From assembly GCA_027605045.1 (NCBI GenBank), contig JAQFWX010000028.1:434001-498000 (forward strand): 64,000 nt of DNA. Reading direction: 5' to 3'. Source of the DNA: Phallus indusiatus. Taxonomy: Eukaryota > Basidiomycota > Agaricomycetes > Phallales > Phallaceae. The position numbers and the translations under genes are program-made. Below, piece by piece: positions 34,450 through 47,500 of the stretch (within the stretch, counting starts at the first letter, position 1; every line of letters begins with the position of its first letter). Below the pieces are notes generated by a model. That model saw only the letters and a list, made by a program, of their open reading frames with translations. It had not been told where the DNA came from and did no database searches.

Positions 34450-35585
34450 TGACCGAATTTCGGCGAAGCGGAGCGCCCAAACAATTTCGCGGAGTTCGGA
34501 GTTCGAAGTTCTCGGTTAAGCACGATCATACTCAAACGGGTTAGAAAACTAATGAACCCCACCGAGGCTGTCTAATCAAGTGCTCTATACTTATTTCGGA
34601 AAGCATCTCGGACGTTGGACGTCAAATTGATGTGCAGACGTATTTTATAGACGCTCAATTCTGAATGGTCTAGAGCTTCGGCGTGCATGAACCTTTCACC
34701 TTGCAAACAACGAGCCTACATCCACGTCGCCATGTAAACGGAGGTTATCGCTAGTGAATATGGTTTTGATACATATAAACCCTTGTGCCATGATATCCCC
34801 AACCCGATCTCACTAGGCTTTTCTTTTAACTTCTCCGAATTCCTTCCTCTTGTTCGCGGCGAGGCTACATATGTCCTGAATATTATGGAAAATTGTGAGT
34901 TGCAGAACATTGTTCAATGTGTTATTTTTTGAATCCAATTTTTACATAAATTTCACAGACCGCATCGGCAAAATCGTCGTGTCAGAGTTGAATTGGATGT
35001 ATGTAACATTGAAACGGGAGTCTGGTTCGAACACTGCGGTGATGTGGCCCATGATTGGAAATTGAAACGGCGATACACGAACAACAAGTGTTAGGCTTAT
35101 GTTTAACAGCTTGCTGTATATACCCAAAAATGTTGTTGTGCTGCAAGACGTAAGTAACGCTTTCGAATTACACTTCGGATACTGATACACCGCCATCTAT
35201 CTAGGAGTCAAAGCTGATTATCTGCTGTCGTCCAAACGATTGAGAGCATCTTTTCGGAAAAGAAAACATAGAAGAGAAAATCATCGACTTAACATGCCCT
35301 TCAAACGACTGCTCTTAAATCACAAGACGAAAAATACATGCATGCATCCCAACAGTACATTGATAGTATTTGAGCAGTGCAACCTTCCAGTCGTAGGCTT
35401 ATGGTAAATCATAAACGTCGTGCATGGATGTTCCTGGCTGAAGGCATTGCCTATATCTTGAAGGGACTCCTGTTGCACGTGCTTTACTCTCAGCCGAAAG
35501 ACGGCAAGCGGTTCGCATGGACTTGTTTTTCACACAAACGCCGGGATAGATATTGAAACTCTGTTTCAGTTCCATAGGATCGGCT
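34450..35585. promoter_or_regulatory. Divergent intergenic region between M28 peptidase and GH127 gene
   Basis: About 1.1 kb without a supported gene. An 84-codon minus-strand ORF (34942-35196) and a plus-strand reading YRIGKIVVSELNW (about 34960) look weakly protein-like but lack context. Both promoters should lie here. Confidence 0.4.
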
Positions 35586-38500
35586 ATGCTTTCTCCATCG
35601 ACGCCGAATTTATCGTTTAAAGGTATTCCTCACAATCAAGTCTATATCACATCAGACTTTTGGAGGAACCGAGTTCAGACCACTAAAGCCAGTACGTTGC
35701 CTGCGATTTGGGAAAAACTCAAAGCAACCGGTCGTTGGGATGTATTGAAACTGAATTGGAGAGAGGGCATGCCAAATCGGCCGTAAATGTCTCCTCTACA
35801 TTCTTATATCCATCATTTTTATGAGTTACTATATCAAGCCATCACTTTTGGGACTCTGATATTGCCAAATGGACTGAAGCTGCTTGTTACGCTCTCACGC
35901 CATATGCCAAAACACTTGAGGAACCAGTCTCAAGTTTTTCTGCGGATGAAAAAGAAGTCAACTTATTCTTGACTTCCAAGGTTGCTGAGGCTGTCGATAT
36001 GATATCAAAAGCTCAATGGGATGACGGCTATATCAATAGTTACTTTACAGTGCGTTTTATAAATTCATTACCTAAAAGTCGTCCGTATGATCTTACTTCG
36101 TCTGATAGGTAGTCGAGCCAGGAAAACGGTGGACCAATGTTGCGTGAGTGGTATGATACCTACCTCCACTCAGCTAATAGGGGGTTTCACGTAGGTGAAT
36201 TCCAACGTGAACTCGGGCTGAATTCGGTCTTGAATTCGGTCCTGAACTCGTTCTCGGATTTCTCCGGAATTCCGTTTTGGAGTTCAGGTTGGAGTTCAGG
36301 TGGAGTTCAGTGGGAAAGCAGCTCTTGAGCTGCTTTCCCACTTTGATGGAAAACTCCATTTGTTAACTCGTGCTTGAACTCTCGCTTAATTATTTAATTT
36401 AATTTAATTTATTCTGTTATTTATTCCGTTTATTATCTCACAACTATACAGTTATTACTAATACTGTGAGCGCTGCTTGCACCCAACCACATCAGCCCGT
36501 TTGTCCTTCCATATTATCGATTCATCATCGACGCCCATGGCTCCAAGAGCATCCAATAGAAAAAAGCCTCCTTCTGACCGTGTCCTTCGTAGCGCGAATC
36601 ACAGCACTGAAGATGGGGCAAAAAAGCGCGCTGCTGAAATTCCTTGGCTGAAGCATGACGAGTGGACTTACCATTTAATTGAATACATCGAGAGCGACGT
36701 TGATTTCCGGCGAAAATTGTTCTCTGATGCCACAAAGGACGCAAAGGCTGAAGGTCGCAGGAAAAACACCGCTAAGAATTCGAAGGCCAGCTTTCATGCT
36801 GTGCTCGCCAAGTTCGTTTTTGATGAAGCAAACGAAGATGACGAAGAGCTGCGCACAAGTTACTTGAGAGAAATAAGCCACTACACTAGGTCTGTTGGAG
36901 GACAACTACAGCGGTGAGTTAGTATCGGTTATGCAACCATGACACGCCGGGTAGAAGCAACTACACACCCGGCACTAACCCCGGCCCACTGCGCGATTGC
37001 CTCAACAGAAGCAGCATTGCCAAAATGACCGAAACGAAAAAGTGTTATTGCAAGTTGAAAGTGAAGCGGAAGCTGGGGTCTGGGGCCGGTGGATATAAAA
37101 ATAGGGTCATCTTCTATCCAAAGAAGAAGCTCATCGAAAGTACTCGGGGAGACACGAAGGTTCGCGCGGAAACGCTTGCTGTCGTCCATTTTGAACATGT
37201 CTAATACAAGAGAAAGCTGAGAAACTTTGTGTACGCTGTTGGGAAACAAAACTCGTGTTTGCAGTAGAAAATTTCGTAGATGTACCAAAGAGTGAAGCTG
37301 ATGGAGAGCATGCATGTCTTCATCTTCAATATAATGTTGATTTCCATCATCGTCCGAAGCATAATCTTCGGTATCTGTTCCTGAAAAGGATGATAATGAT
37401 GAAAGAGACACAGTAGTCGAAAGAGATGAAAGAGACGAGAGTGAGCTCACGCTCATGATGTCTGAGTCATCCTCATCTGTGTTGGGACTGTCCACTTCGT
37501 AAGAAACGTCAACTTGAATATCATGTGCCTTTCGTCTAATACGCTGCAGCCTGATAATTTTCAATTCGGTGGCTTCTATCAGCTGTTGTCGTACCGAGGG
37601 GCCGTTGGGCATGCTTTCGAGACACTTCTAAGTTCCCTTGGTCGCGGAACTTGTAACGTGACTTTGAACAGTTAGAAAATTGTTATTTGTCATACATAAC
37701 TGTTAAGTACACTATCTTATCTAAACGGAAATGCAGACGGAGTTGCGAGTGGAGTTACAGAAGGGGGGGGGTTTCACGTAGACGAACTCGCTCTGAATTC
37801 GCCCTGAACTCGCAGTTAACTCCATGTTAACTCCGGAATTTTGGACGGAGTTCAGGAAGGAGTTATCCACCGAATTCAGAGCGAGTTTAGAGCGAGTTCA
37901 CCAACGTGAAACCCCCTAATGTCATAATGGTTCATTTTTTCCTTCGCACGATCTCGTCAGCTGGAATCATGAGATGTATTGCGCTGGACATTTGTTAGAG
38001 GCCGCTATCGCCCATAACGACTATGTCAGGTCAAAAAACGCTTCCCAAAGCGTGTCCAATAGAACTTCAAATGAGTTGGCATTACTAGGGCCCTTGATAA
38101 GATATGTGAATCATATTAATCAAATCTTTGGGCCTGAAAAATACCAGAGACGCGGGTATGTTTATTCCGAGAATAAGTCAGAGATATTGACGCTACCTGA
38201 AACTTAGTTATCCTGGGCATCAAGAACTTGAGCTCGCTCTTATGAAGCTTCATTACCATTTGTCTCAACCAACTTTCGATGGCTCTGGTTGGGATACAGT
38301 CAAAGATGTATCTCTTTCCCTTGCTTCATTTTTCGTTCGAGAGCGTGGTACAATGCAAAATGGTATGCATCATACAGTCCTCGACACTTGTTCAAAAATC
38401 TAAATCATTGCTGATAGGAACGCATTTCTACGATTATGAAGCCAAGTTGCGTCAAAACGATCCTCCTGCAACTCCTGGGCCTTCGTACCCTGATGCCCCT

Positions 38501-41500
38501 CGATGGACATACAATCAGGCTAATGCTCCAATCAATGACATATCAAGCGTTGAGGGACATAGTGTTAGAGCGGGGTAGGTATCTTGCATATAAATGATGA
38601 AACGGCATAATTATCATCTCTCCCTGTCAGGTATTGGCTTACCGGAGTTTGTCATGTCGCTCGTACTACACGGGACGCATTGCTAGTAGAGAGTTCGAAA
38701 AGGCTTTGGAAGAGTGTATCGGAGCGTAAAATGCATATAACAGTATATCTTAACTAAAGGTTGTTGAGGGCGCGAACAAGGTAGAAGAAGAACCCGAGTA
38801 CCGTAAAACGACCCTGCACCGGCTGCAGTAAAGCGCGGACGACAATATATGCGCCGTCAAACACTCAAAACACCGAAGACTAACGTTTAAAGACCGGAGT
38901 CGAGACCCTAGACTGTCTGGTTGGAACAACCAGACAGTAACCTCGTTTGGACTATCCCGGAGCTGCTAGACCATTCGGACTTAAGTTTTCTTTCTTTCTT
39001 TTACTTAGATTCAATCTTCAGCGTTCAGAAATCCTTTAAAAATCTGTTCCGTCTAGTTCCTTTGTTTTATTTCCTCCATTTATCCATTTCTTTGTGTCTC
39101 TTTTGTTAGTTTCTCCATTTTGCTATTTTTCTGAAAAGACCGTCGTTCAAAAGGGGAATTAGAGTTCCGGAATTAGCGGAAAAATTAGTTAGACTAAAAA
39201 TGTATTTAAGAACGTCGTTTTCGACGTAGAAAAACAAGTTCTATTCCCCCGTTTTACTCAGAAATCAACCTTAAGGTCGCATTTTCACTCAAAACTCGAA
39301 ATTACTTTCAAAACCTACTTTATTTCTTATTCTACCATTACATCCTCTTATCTTACACTATTTTACTCTATTCTACTCCTTATTCACACACGCCGGCTCC
39401 CTTTCCTTCCTGATTACTCCTGACTCGCGCGCTTCATTTGGTGACCACCGCAGGGAGCCGTTTTGTTGTGTGTCGTCGTAACCAGCATTTTCACCAAACA
39501 ACGTCGACGTCCCGATATAACCTTCGCCCTCGTCGAAACCATCGCACACTACATCAAGAATCCCCTCACCAGTTTCCCATCATTTCTGACACTGATAGTC
39601 CCCTCTCCTCCATACCAACTCCACTCACATTGACTACACCCGCCTCGTTTGAAATTCCCTCTTTAACTCTGTCACCTACTCCACCTGAAAATCAAGACAT
39701 AGCCATGAGTAATTCAGCAACGTCGTCGACTCCCAACCCTGTACCCTTGCCCACGAGAAACTCAGACAAGGCCCCGCGATTCAACCCAGAAGATCCTTTG
39801 ACATTGTGGGACTATTTTGTGGACTACGAAATGTTAGCCAAAGCAGCACAACTAGACGAAGAAGCAAAAATCCAGCACTCAACCTTGTACCTCAAACGTG
39901 CGGAAGCAGACTTCTGGGAGTCGCTTGCAGAGTTCCGATTAGGCCACAGCTGGGAGAACTTCAAGAATGCAGTCTTGAAACGATATCCAGGATCTGTTCC
40001 GAAGGATCGATGGACCCTCGAGGACCTAGACAATCTTTGCGAGGCACAGAAGGCCATACGAATCGAGACCCGAGGCGACTTTGGAGAATTCGATAGGAAA
40101 TTCTCAAAAATGGCAACGTCACTTATCAGCAGTGACTTACTCACGGAAATGGAAGCCCGCAAGCTCTTCTGGGGAGCTCTAGACGCCTTCTTTCGTACCC
40201 AATTGGTTCGAGAAGTCAAGTTTAAAAATCCGAATTATACAAAGAAGGTGATCTTGACTCTTGAGGAAATACGTGAAGCTGCCGAATTATTTCTAGATGG
40301 AACATCGGTTGTCAAGAGTACAGGAAACGAAGAGACGAGGGAAACGAACACATTGGTTCCAAGGGCACGAATTAAGGCGGAACCATTCGACATGGACCGA
40401 TTCATACAACAGATAGGTGTGGTGATGGCACAGACGGTGGAAACGACTGTAAAGGCAGTGGTCAGTCAGGTTGCCAACGTATATGCACCTCAGCCTCAGA
40501 CAAATCGGGGCAAAACAACAATATGGGCACCTATAATCAGACGCGAGGAAATGCACCACCGCCGGTGTGCTATATGTGTGGACAGCCGGGACACATTTTG
40601 ACGGCCTGTGCCTTGTTACAACGGTATCTTAGTGAAGGAAAGCTAAGGAAAGACTCACAGGGCACCTATTGCTTGTCATCCGGAGACCCGATTCCGTCAT
40701 TTCCAAGGAACGCTCCATGGGTCCAGAAAATCGACGACTACTATAAGCGTTTTCCCCATCTGACCACGACAGGACCAACCATTGAGGCCGTTTCCACAGC
40801 AGCTACCAATTTAGTCGAGATCAGAGAAATCCCAGACGAAGAACCTAGAAACGAGTTAGATTCATACATCACGGCATTACAGAAGATCAGCACACGCACA
40901 GACGACGACGAGCAAGACCTTGAGGAAGTCATGCAAGTTCTAGAAGCTCGAGTTACGCGGAAAAAGAAGACAGAGGCGGCATCAGCGGAAGGTCCCCAGG
41001 AGAGGACGACGGGTTCTACAGGAGATACCGCCCCCAAACCGATAGCAGTGCCAGCTCCAGCACCAGTTCCATTTGCGTCAAGACCACAAGACCCCCAGTA
41101 TCGGTTCCAAGCTCCATGCGAAGTGCTAGCCCAGCCAACGGACGTCTTCAATCGCATTTTAAATCAGACACTGACGCTAAGTGTTGAAGAATTACTTGCC
41201 TTGTGTCCTGACGTACGAAAATATTTTAAAGAAGCCACAACGTCGCGACGAGTAGCTGTGGAAGGACCACGAAAAGAAGACCCAGCTAAAATAGTCACAG
41301 TAAATTCTATGGAAGCAACAGCGTCGGAGGAGGACCCACGAGATGGACTGGATGCTGTAGCCTCGATGCCCCTTCGCATAATCGACGTAAAAGTCAACGG
41401 TGTCCTCGACGTAGCAGGGATTCTCGACAGCGGGTGTCAGATTATTGTCATGAGGAAAGATGTTTGGACAGCACTTCGACTCCCATTACGGACTGATAGG

Positions 41501-44500
41501 ACGTTGGAGATGGAATCAGCAAATGGGACGATGAACAAAACCTTGGGTCTCTTACCACGGGTGAAATTCTCCATTGGTGACGTACATCTGTATTGTCCTG
41601 TGCAAGTCGTCGAAAATGCACCATTCGAATTGTTGCTGGGACGCCCCTTTACCACATGCAGTCAGGCGATTGTCCGTGACCTCTTCGATGGAAACATGGA
41701 AATCACCTTGACAGACCCACGATCCGGAGCAGTTGTAACTTGTCAAACACGTCCTAGAGGAGTCGGAATGAAGGTCAGGCCTGACCACGCTTCCACAAAT
41801 TTTCCATAGTCGAGGAATCCTGCCCCGGAGGAGACGAAGAAGATAAACAATCTAGAAAATCGCATCATTTTATTTTACAATCACTCAAAGGAATGGACTA
41901 TGCTATGTTTTCTACTTACCCCGTTATATCTCCAAAAAGTGTTCTATTGCCCCTGTATAATCTATCCCCTCCTGTAAATGTTTCGGAAGAAAAACCCGCA
42001 TGTTGCTTAACTCCTCCTGTACCATCTTGCTACACCATTGTCGCTAACGAGTTTAGGTCCCTGTCGAACCGAGAACTCGTACTCAGGACAGCCGAACTTG
42101 TGGAACGAATAGAAGAAAAGAAAAACCTACGACGAAAAATCTTGAAGAAAATCGCTCTACTACCTCTCTACCCACGTAACGGAGGACTTCTGCATTTCGG
42201 GCGATCAATGATACCGGTACCTTCATTATCTCATTTAGCAGCATTATCCGACGATGACCTGCTCACATACGGAAAATACCTCGACTCGACATTTAAACTC
42301 CATTTCCCAAACGACCACCTCTCCATCATCGAATTTCCACAGACGCTTGCAATGGTTCCGAAAGAAGAAAATTCTAGCATTGCATCAGTATTCGGAAAAT
42401 ATAAAAAAGTCGCAGATCGCGTACGACCCATACCTGCCACCTTACCCGAGAAATTCCGTATTATTCGACGCTATCCCCCCAACCCCCTAGTCGATCTACC
42501 ATCCCTTCCTTTTCAACCTCCCCCTTTCCAACCAACCTCGAAGTTCACGCTGGAACGCCTGGCAAAAATGAATATCAATGAAACGGGATTTTTATGGCCC
42601 GAAGAAGAAAAACTTGCCTTGTGGATCATGATTGCTCAGCAGGACGCGATCGCATGGGTACCTGAAGAAAGGGGAAGCTTTAGTGAGGAATATTTCGATC
42701 CCATCATAATACCAACAGTCGAGCACGTACCTTGGATCGAGCGCAATATTCCCATTCCCCCTGGAAACTATGATCGCATTGTCGCCATGTTAAAAGAAAA
42801 AGTCGCCTTGGGTGTTTATGAGCCCTCGAATTCCTCGTATCGCTCGCGCTGGTTCTGCGTTAAGAAGAAAGAAGCACTCGCACTACGGATTGTACACGAC
42901 TTACAGCCTCTCAACGCAGTCACGATTCGAGACTCTGGAGTAATACCGTTCGTCGACATGCACACCGAGATGCTTGGAGGACGAGCCTGTTATTCCGCCT
43001 TCGATTTATTTGTTGCGTACGACCAGCGGAAGTTGGCAGAAGAAAGTCGAGACCTAACAACGTTTTATACACCAATCGGGACACTTCGTCTCACAAGCTT
43101 ACCTATGGGTGCCACCAATTCCGTCGCCGTCTTGCAAGGCGACATTTGTTTTATCCTTCAGGACGAAATGCCAGACGTCGCAGCCCCATTTATGGACGAC
43201 GTTACTGTCAAAGGCCCTAAGTCACGGTACGAAACGAACGAAAAAGGATACTACCTACCATCGCCCATGGGTTGGTTACCCGAAGCCCCACAAGTCGATC
43301 CAGTACCCTGCGCAAAAGGGAACGACGGGATCTATTACGAAGTATTAGAAGAAAATTCAAGCATTCGACGGTTCATATGGGAACACCTACAAAACGTCAA
43401 TCGAGTGCTGCATCGGATCAAGAAGTTTGGCGGCACATTCTCTGGCAAGAAGCTTGATATATGCGCTCCCTCGGTCGTTTCGGTTGGACATCAAGTCAGC
43501 TACGACGGACGTCAGCCAGAGAGAATCAAAATCGACAAAGTTTTAAACTGGTCACCTTGTACGACACTAACCGAGGTTCGCGGATTCCTTGGAGTGTGTG
43601 GTGTCGTTCGAATTTGGGTGAAGGAATTCGCCAAGAAGGCAAAGCCGTTGGTGCAATTAACGAAGAAGGATGCTGAGTGGGAGTGGGGAGTTCAGCAAGA
43701 AGAAGCTATGAAAGCGTTAAAAGAAGCAGTACGCACAGCTCCTTGTTTGCGACCAATTGACTATCGCGCAGATGGTTGTCCAGTCGTCTTGGCTGTGGAT
43801 TCGTCAAACGTCGGTGTAGGATGGGTATTGCTCCAGATTGGAAAGGACGGCAAACGTTATTTAAATCGTTTTGGTTCAATTAATTGGAACGATCGAGAAT
43901 CCCGTTACTCTCAACCGAAACTCGAGATTTACGGCGTATGGAGAGCCATGCGTGCGATGCGTCTCTATATTTTGGGAGTAAAAGAACTTATTATCGAAGT
44001 CGATGCTAAATATATTAAAGGAATGCTCACCAATCCCGATGTACAACCTAACGCCGCGATAAATCGTTGGATCACTGGCATAAAACTTTTCCAGTTCGAG
44101 CTAGTTCATGTACCTGCAGAACGACACGCTGCTCCCGACGGAATGTCTCGACGCGAAAAGATGAAAGGAGACGACGAAGAAGATGAAGGAGAAGATGCTG
44201 CAGAAGATTGGATTGATAGCCTCATGTCGTTCTCGGTAGAGGTCCTAAACGCACGCCCCTGGAGTCGCCAGCAAGTGCGAATCGCATCAACAAAACTCGA
44301 GCTGTGGGTCCCATTACCTGGTACGGGAAGACGAGCCAATGAAGAAATTGTCCACGTTTACGCGATGCGGTTCTTTGGAGAAGAAGACGAGATAGGTCCT
44401 GAAGATAGACGATTAGAAGACCTTCGGCGAGACGAAGAAGAACTCCCACCAAAGTCGGAGAAAATACAACAGCAAGAAGAACGCATCGAAATTGTGTTCG

Positions 44501-47500
44501 AATTCCTGAGGAACCCACAAACGTTTGCATCGCTAACAGCCAACGAATTGCAGGCGATGAAGAGCTACGCCTCTCGTTTCTTTCTTCTCAATGAAAAGCT
44601 GATGAAACGTGACGTTTCAGGCCGTCATAAGGTCGTTCCCGCAAAGAACCGTCGATTTCGCATCATTGATTATGGCCATCGACAAGTAGGGCACAAGACC
44701 GGTTTCACTACGTATAAAAACATCAAAGATCGCTTCTGGTGGCCAGGTATACGAGACGACGTACAATGGTTTTGCTCAACCTGCCATATTTGCCAAACGC
44801 GCTCGACTCAGAAGATTCTTATTCCACCAGTAGTCGCAGAGATCCCAACGTTGTTTCGGAAAGCATATGTCGACACTATGATGATGCCAGCAGCTAATAA
44901 GTTCCGATACATTGTGCAAGCACGATGTGGGCTTACCAGTTGGCCTGAGTGGAGACCGCTTCGCCGGGAAAACCAACGGACTCTTGGTGATTTTCTTTTT
45001 GAGGAAATATTGTGTCGCTGGGGAGGAATCGAGGAGATCGTCACCGATAATGGAACACCATTCGTAGCGGCACTGGATTACTTGTCAGAACGATACGGAA
45101 TTCATCATATCCGAATCTCGGCTTACAACAAGCAGGCAAATGGCGCAGTCGAGTCCAAACACTTCGACGTTCGTGAAGCTATAATGAAGACTTGTGAAAA
45201 CGACGAGTCACAGTGGTACAAGGTTGCTCACCTGGTGTTCTGGGCGGAACGAATCACAATTCGACGGACGGTTGGATATTCCCCCTATTATATGGCACAT
45301 GGCGTTGAGGCTATTATGCCCTTAGACATAAATGAAGCTACGTACCTTGTCCCAGTCGTAGACAAGCCGTTGACGACGACGGAACTCATTATGCTTCGGA
45401 CACGACAGCTCCAGAAGCGACCAGACGACCTAGAAACCATGCGCCAACAAATACAAAAATATCGTGACACGAATCGACAAGCGTTCTTAAAAGAACATGG
45501 TCGAAACATCCGCGATTACGATTTCCAGTGTGGAGACCTTGTCCTAGTACGAAATACACGGTTCGACACAGATGTAGGCAACAAAACGAAGCCACGTTAC
45601 CTAGGTCCAATGATCGTCATCCGAAAAACAAAAGGAGGGGCTTATGTGCTCGCAGAACTAGACGGAGCCGTTAGCAAACTACCTACAGCTGCGTTTAGAT
45701 GCATACCTTACCATTCACGCTCATTATCAGCCAGAGACGTCGCGAAAACCATTGGAGCCCGTGCTCTAAAGAAAATTCTGCAGGAAGACGACGAGGACAA
45801 GCAGAACGACTCCTAATATCCCTTATTTTTCCTTCAACCTTTCATTATTCGTGTCTCAGCAGTTCCTTTCAAGAAAACGATATAAAACCTACAATTTCTC
45901 ATTTCCCTCCTCCTATTTATCAGCCTCTGGCCCCCAAAATAATCCAGAAAAGCCTTCGGTATCCGGTCTAGTATCAGATCGGGTATGAAAGCGTCTACAG
46001 CTATACAAGAATGCAGACAAACTCGAGTAACCGATAATAAACCGAGAACCAACAATGGAGCACGCTCTCAATACTTTCAACAAGTATCGACGAACGCATC
46101 GACGAGGAAGGGTACACGTTGCCAGCGTCGGAGTAGACGGCGAGGACAAACCTTAACCTTAATTTAGGCTCGGGCGAATCAGGCCGCAGGACTTGGAACT
46201 CATATTCAGTCGCAAAATTTTTTTATTTTTTCTTGTCTTCACTGACGACGGAGCGTCAGTATTAAGGTCCCCAGGAGATGTTGAGGGCGCGAACAAGGTA
46301 GAAGAAGAACCCGAGTACCGTAAAACGACCCTGCACCGGCTGCAGTAAAGCGCGGACGACAATATATGCGCCGTCAAACACTCAAAACACCGAAGACTAA
46401 CGTTTAAAGACCGGAGTCGAGACCCTAGACTGTCTGGTTGGAACAACCAGACAGTAACCTCGTTTGGACTATCCCGGAGCTGCTAGACCATTCGGACTTA
46501 AGTTTTCTTTCTTTCTTTTACTTAGATTCAATCTTCAGCGTTCAGAAATCCTTTAAAAATCTGTTCCGTCTAGTTCCTTTGTTTTATTTCCTCCATTTAT
46601 CCATTTCTTTGTGTCTCTTTTGTTAGTTTCTCCATTTTGCTATTTTTCTGAAAAGACCGTCGTTCAAAAGGGGAATTAGAGTTCCGGAATTAGCGGAAAA
46701 ATTAGTTAGACTAAAAATGTATTTAAGAACGTCGTTTTCGACGTAGAAAAACAAGTTCTATTCCCCCGTTTTACTCAGAAATCAACCTTAAGGTCGCATT
46801 TTCACTCAAAACTCGAAATTACTTTCAAAACCTACTTTATTTCTTATTCTACCATTACATCCTCTTATCTTACACTATTTTACTCTATTCTACTCCTTAT
46901 TCACACACGCCGGCTCCCTTTCCTTCCTGATTACTCCTGACTCGCGCGCTTCAAGGTGTTATGGTGTTTTGTTAACATGTTTATTTTCAAGGGCGGTATA
47001 GGGGCTATCGGTGATTGGGAAGGTTTTGGACCAGACTACTATTACCCCAACGAAACTGGTATTTGCTGCTTGTCAGGGTACGCTACCGCCGTCTCTCATT
47101 TTCTTATTTATTATCATCGGCATCATTTCATTTCTATCTTATTTATCATTTCCATATTTTACTTTCACTCTCCGTTTCCTTGTGCTGTCTCTATTTCACT
47201 TTCTTTACTCGCGCGCGTTGCGCGCTCGTACCCGGCGTGATGCCCGTGACATCACGTCGCTTAGGTTCGGTTTGGGCGCCTGGCACTTAGCTGTGTCAGG
47301 GCCGCACGCCGCGTCGTCGTTTTATGTATATAGTAGCTGTACCTAGAGTGAGGGTCCCTAAGCTTGTTCTCTTAGGATCCCCTCCCTCTAGGTGAGTAGT
47401 TAGTTTCCCTTCCAATATATTGTCTTAGGATCCCCTCCCTCTAGTCTGAGCTGAGTAGCCCTAACAGTAGAACAAGCTTCTACTCGCAGACTGGCCGTTT

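Larger units (their letters stand above)
36179..37917. mobile_element. PIF/Harbinger-like DNA transposon remnant in a GH127 intron
   Basis: The element is bounded by inverted ends AGGGGGTTTCACGTWGGTGAA and a 3-bp AAT duplication (36176-36178 and 37918-37920). Subterminal DNA carries many short GAATTCGG/GAACTCGC-type repeats in both orientations. Two convergent ORFs lie inside: a DNA-binding-like ORF (+) and the N-terminal part of a Harbinger-type transposase (-). The DDE catalytic half is missing, so it is probably non-autonomous. Removing it with one AAT leaves a 75-nt intron (GTGAGT ... CGTCAG). Confidence 0.8.
38762..46953 (+). mobile_element. Ty3/Gypsy LTR retrotransposon 1, full length, in a GH127 intron
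   Basis: Two 675-bp LTRs (TGTTGAGG...GCGCTTCA) flank three ORFs. The target duplication is AGGT (38758-38761 and 46954-46957), or AAGGT if the last LTR base is counted. The LTRs read identical to me across their length, which implies a recent insertion. Removing the element with one AGGT leaves a normal 53-nt intron. All enzymatic domains are open. Confidence 0.95.
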
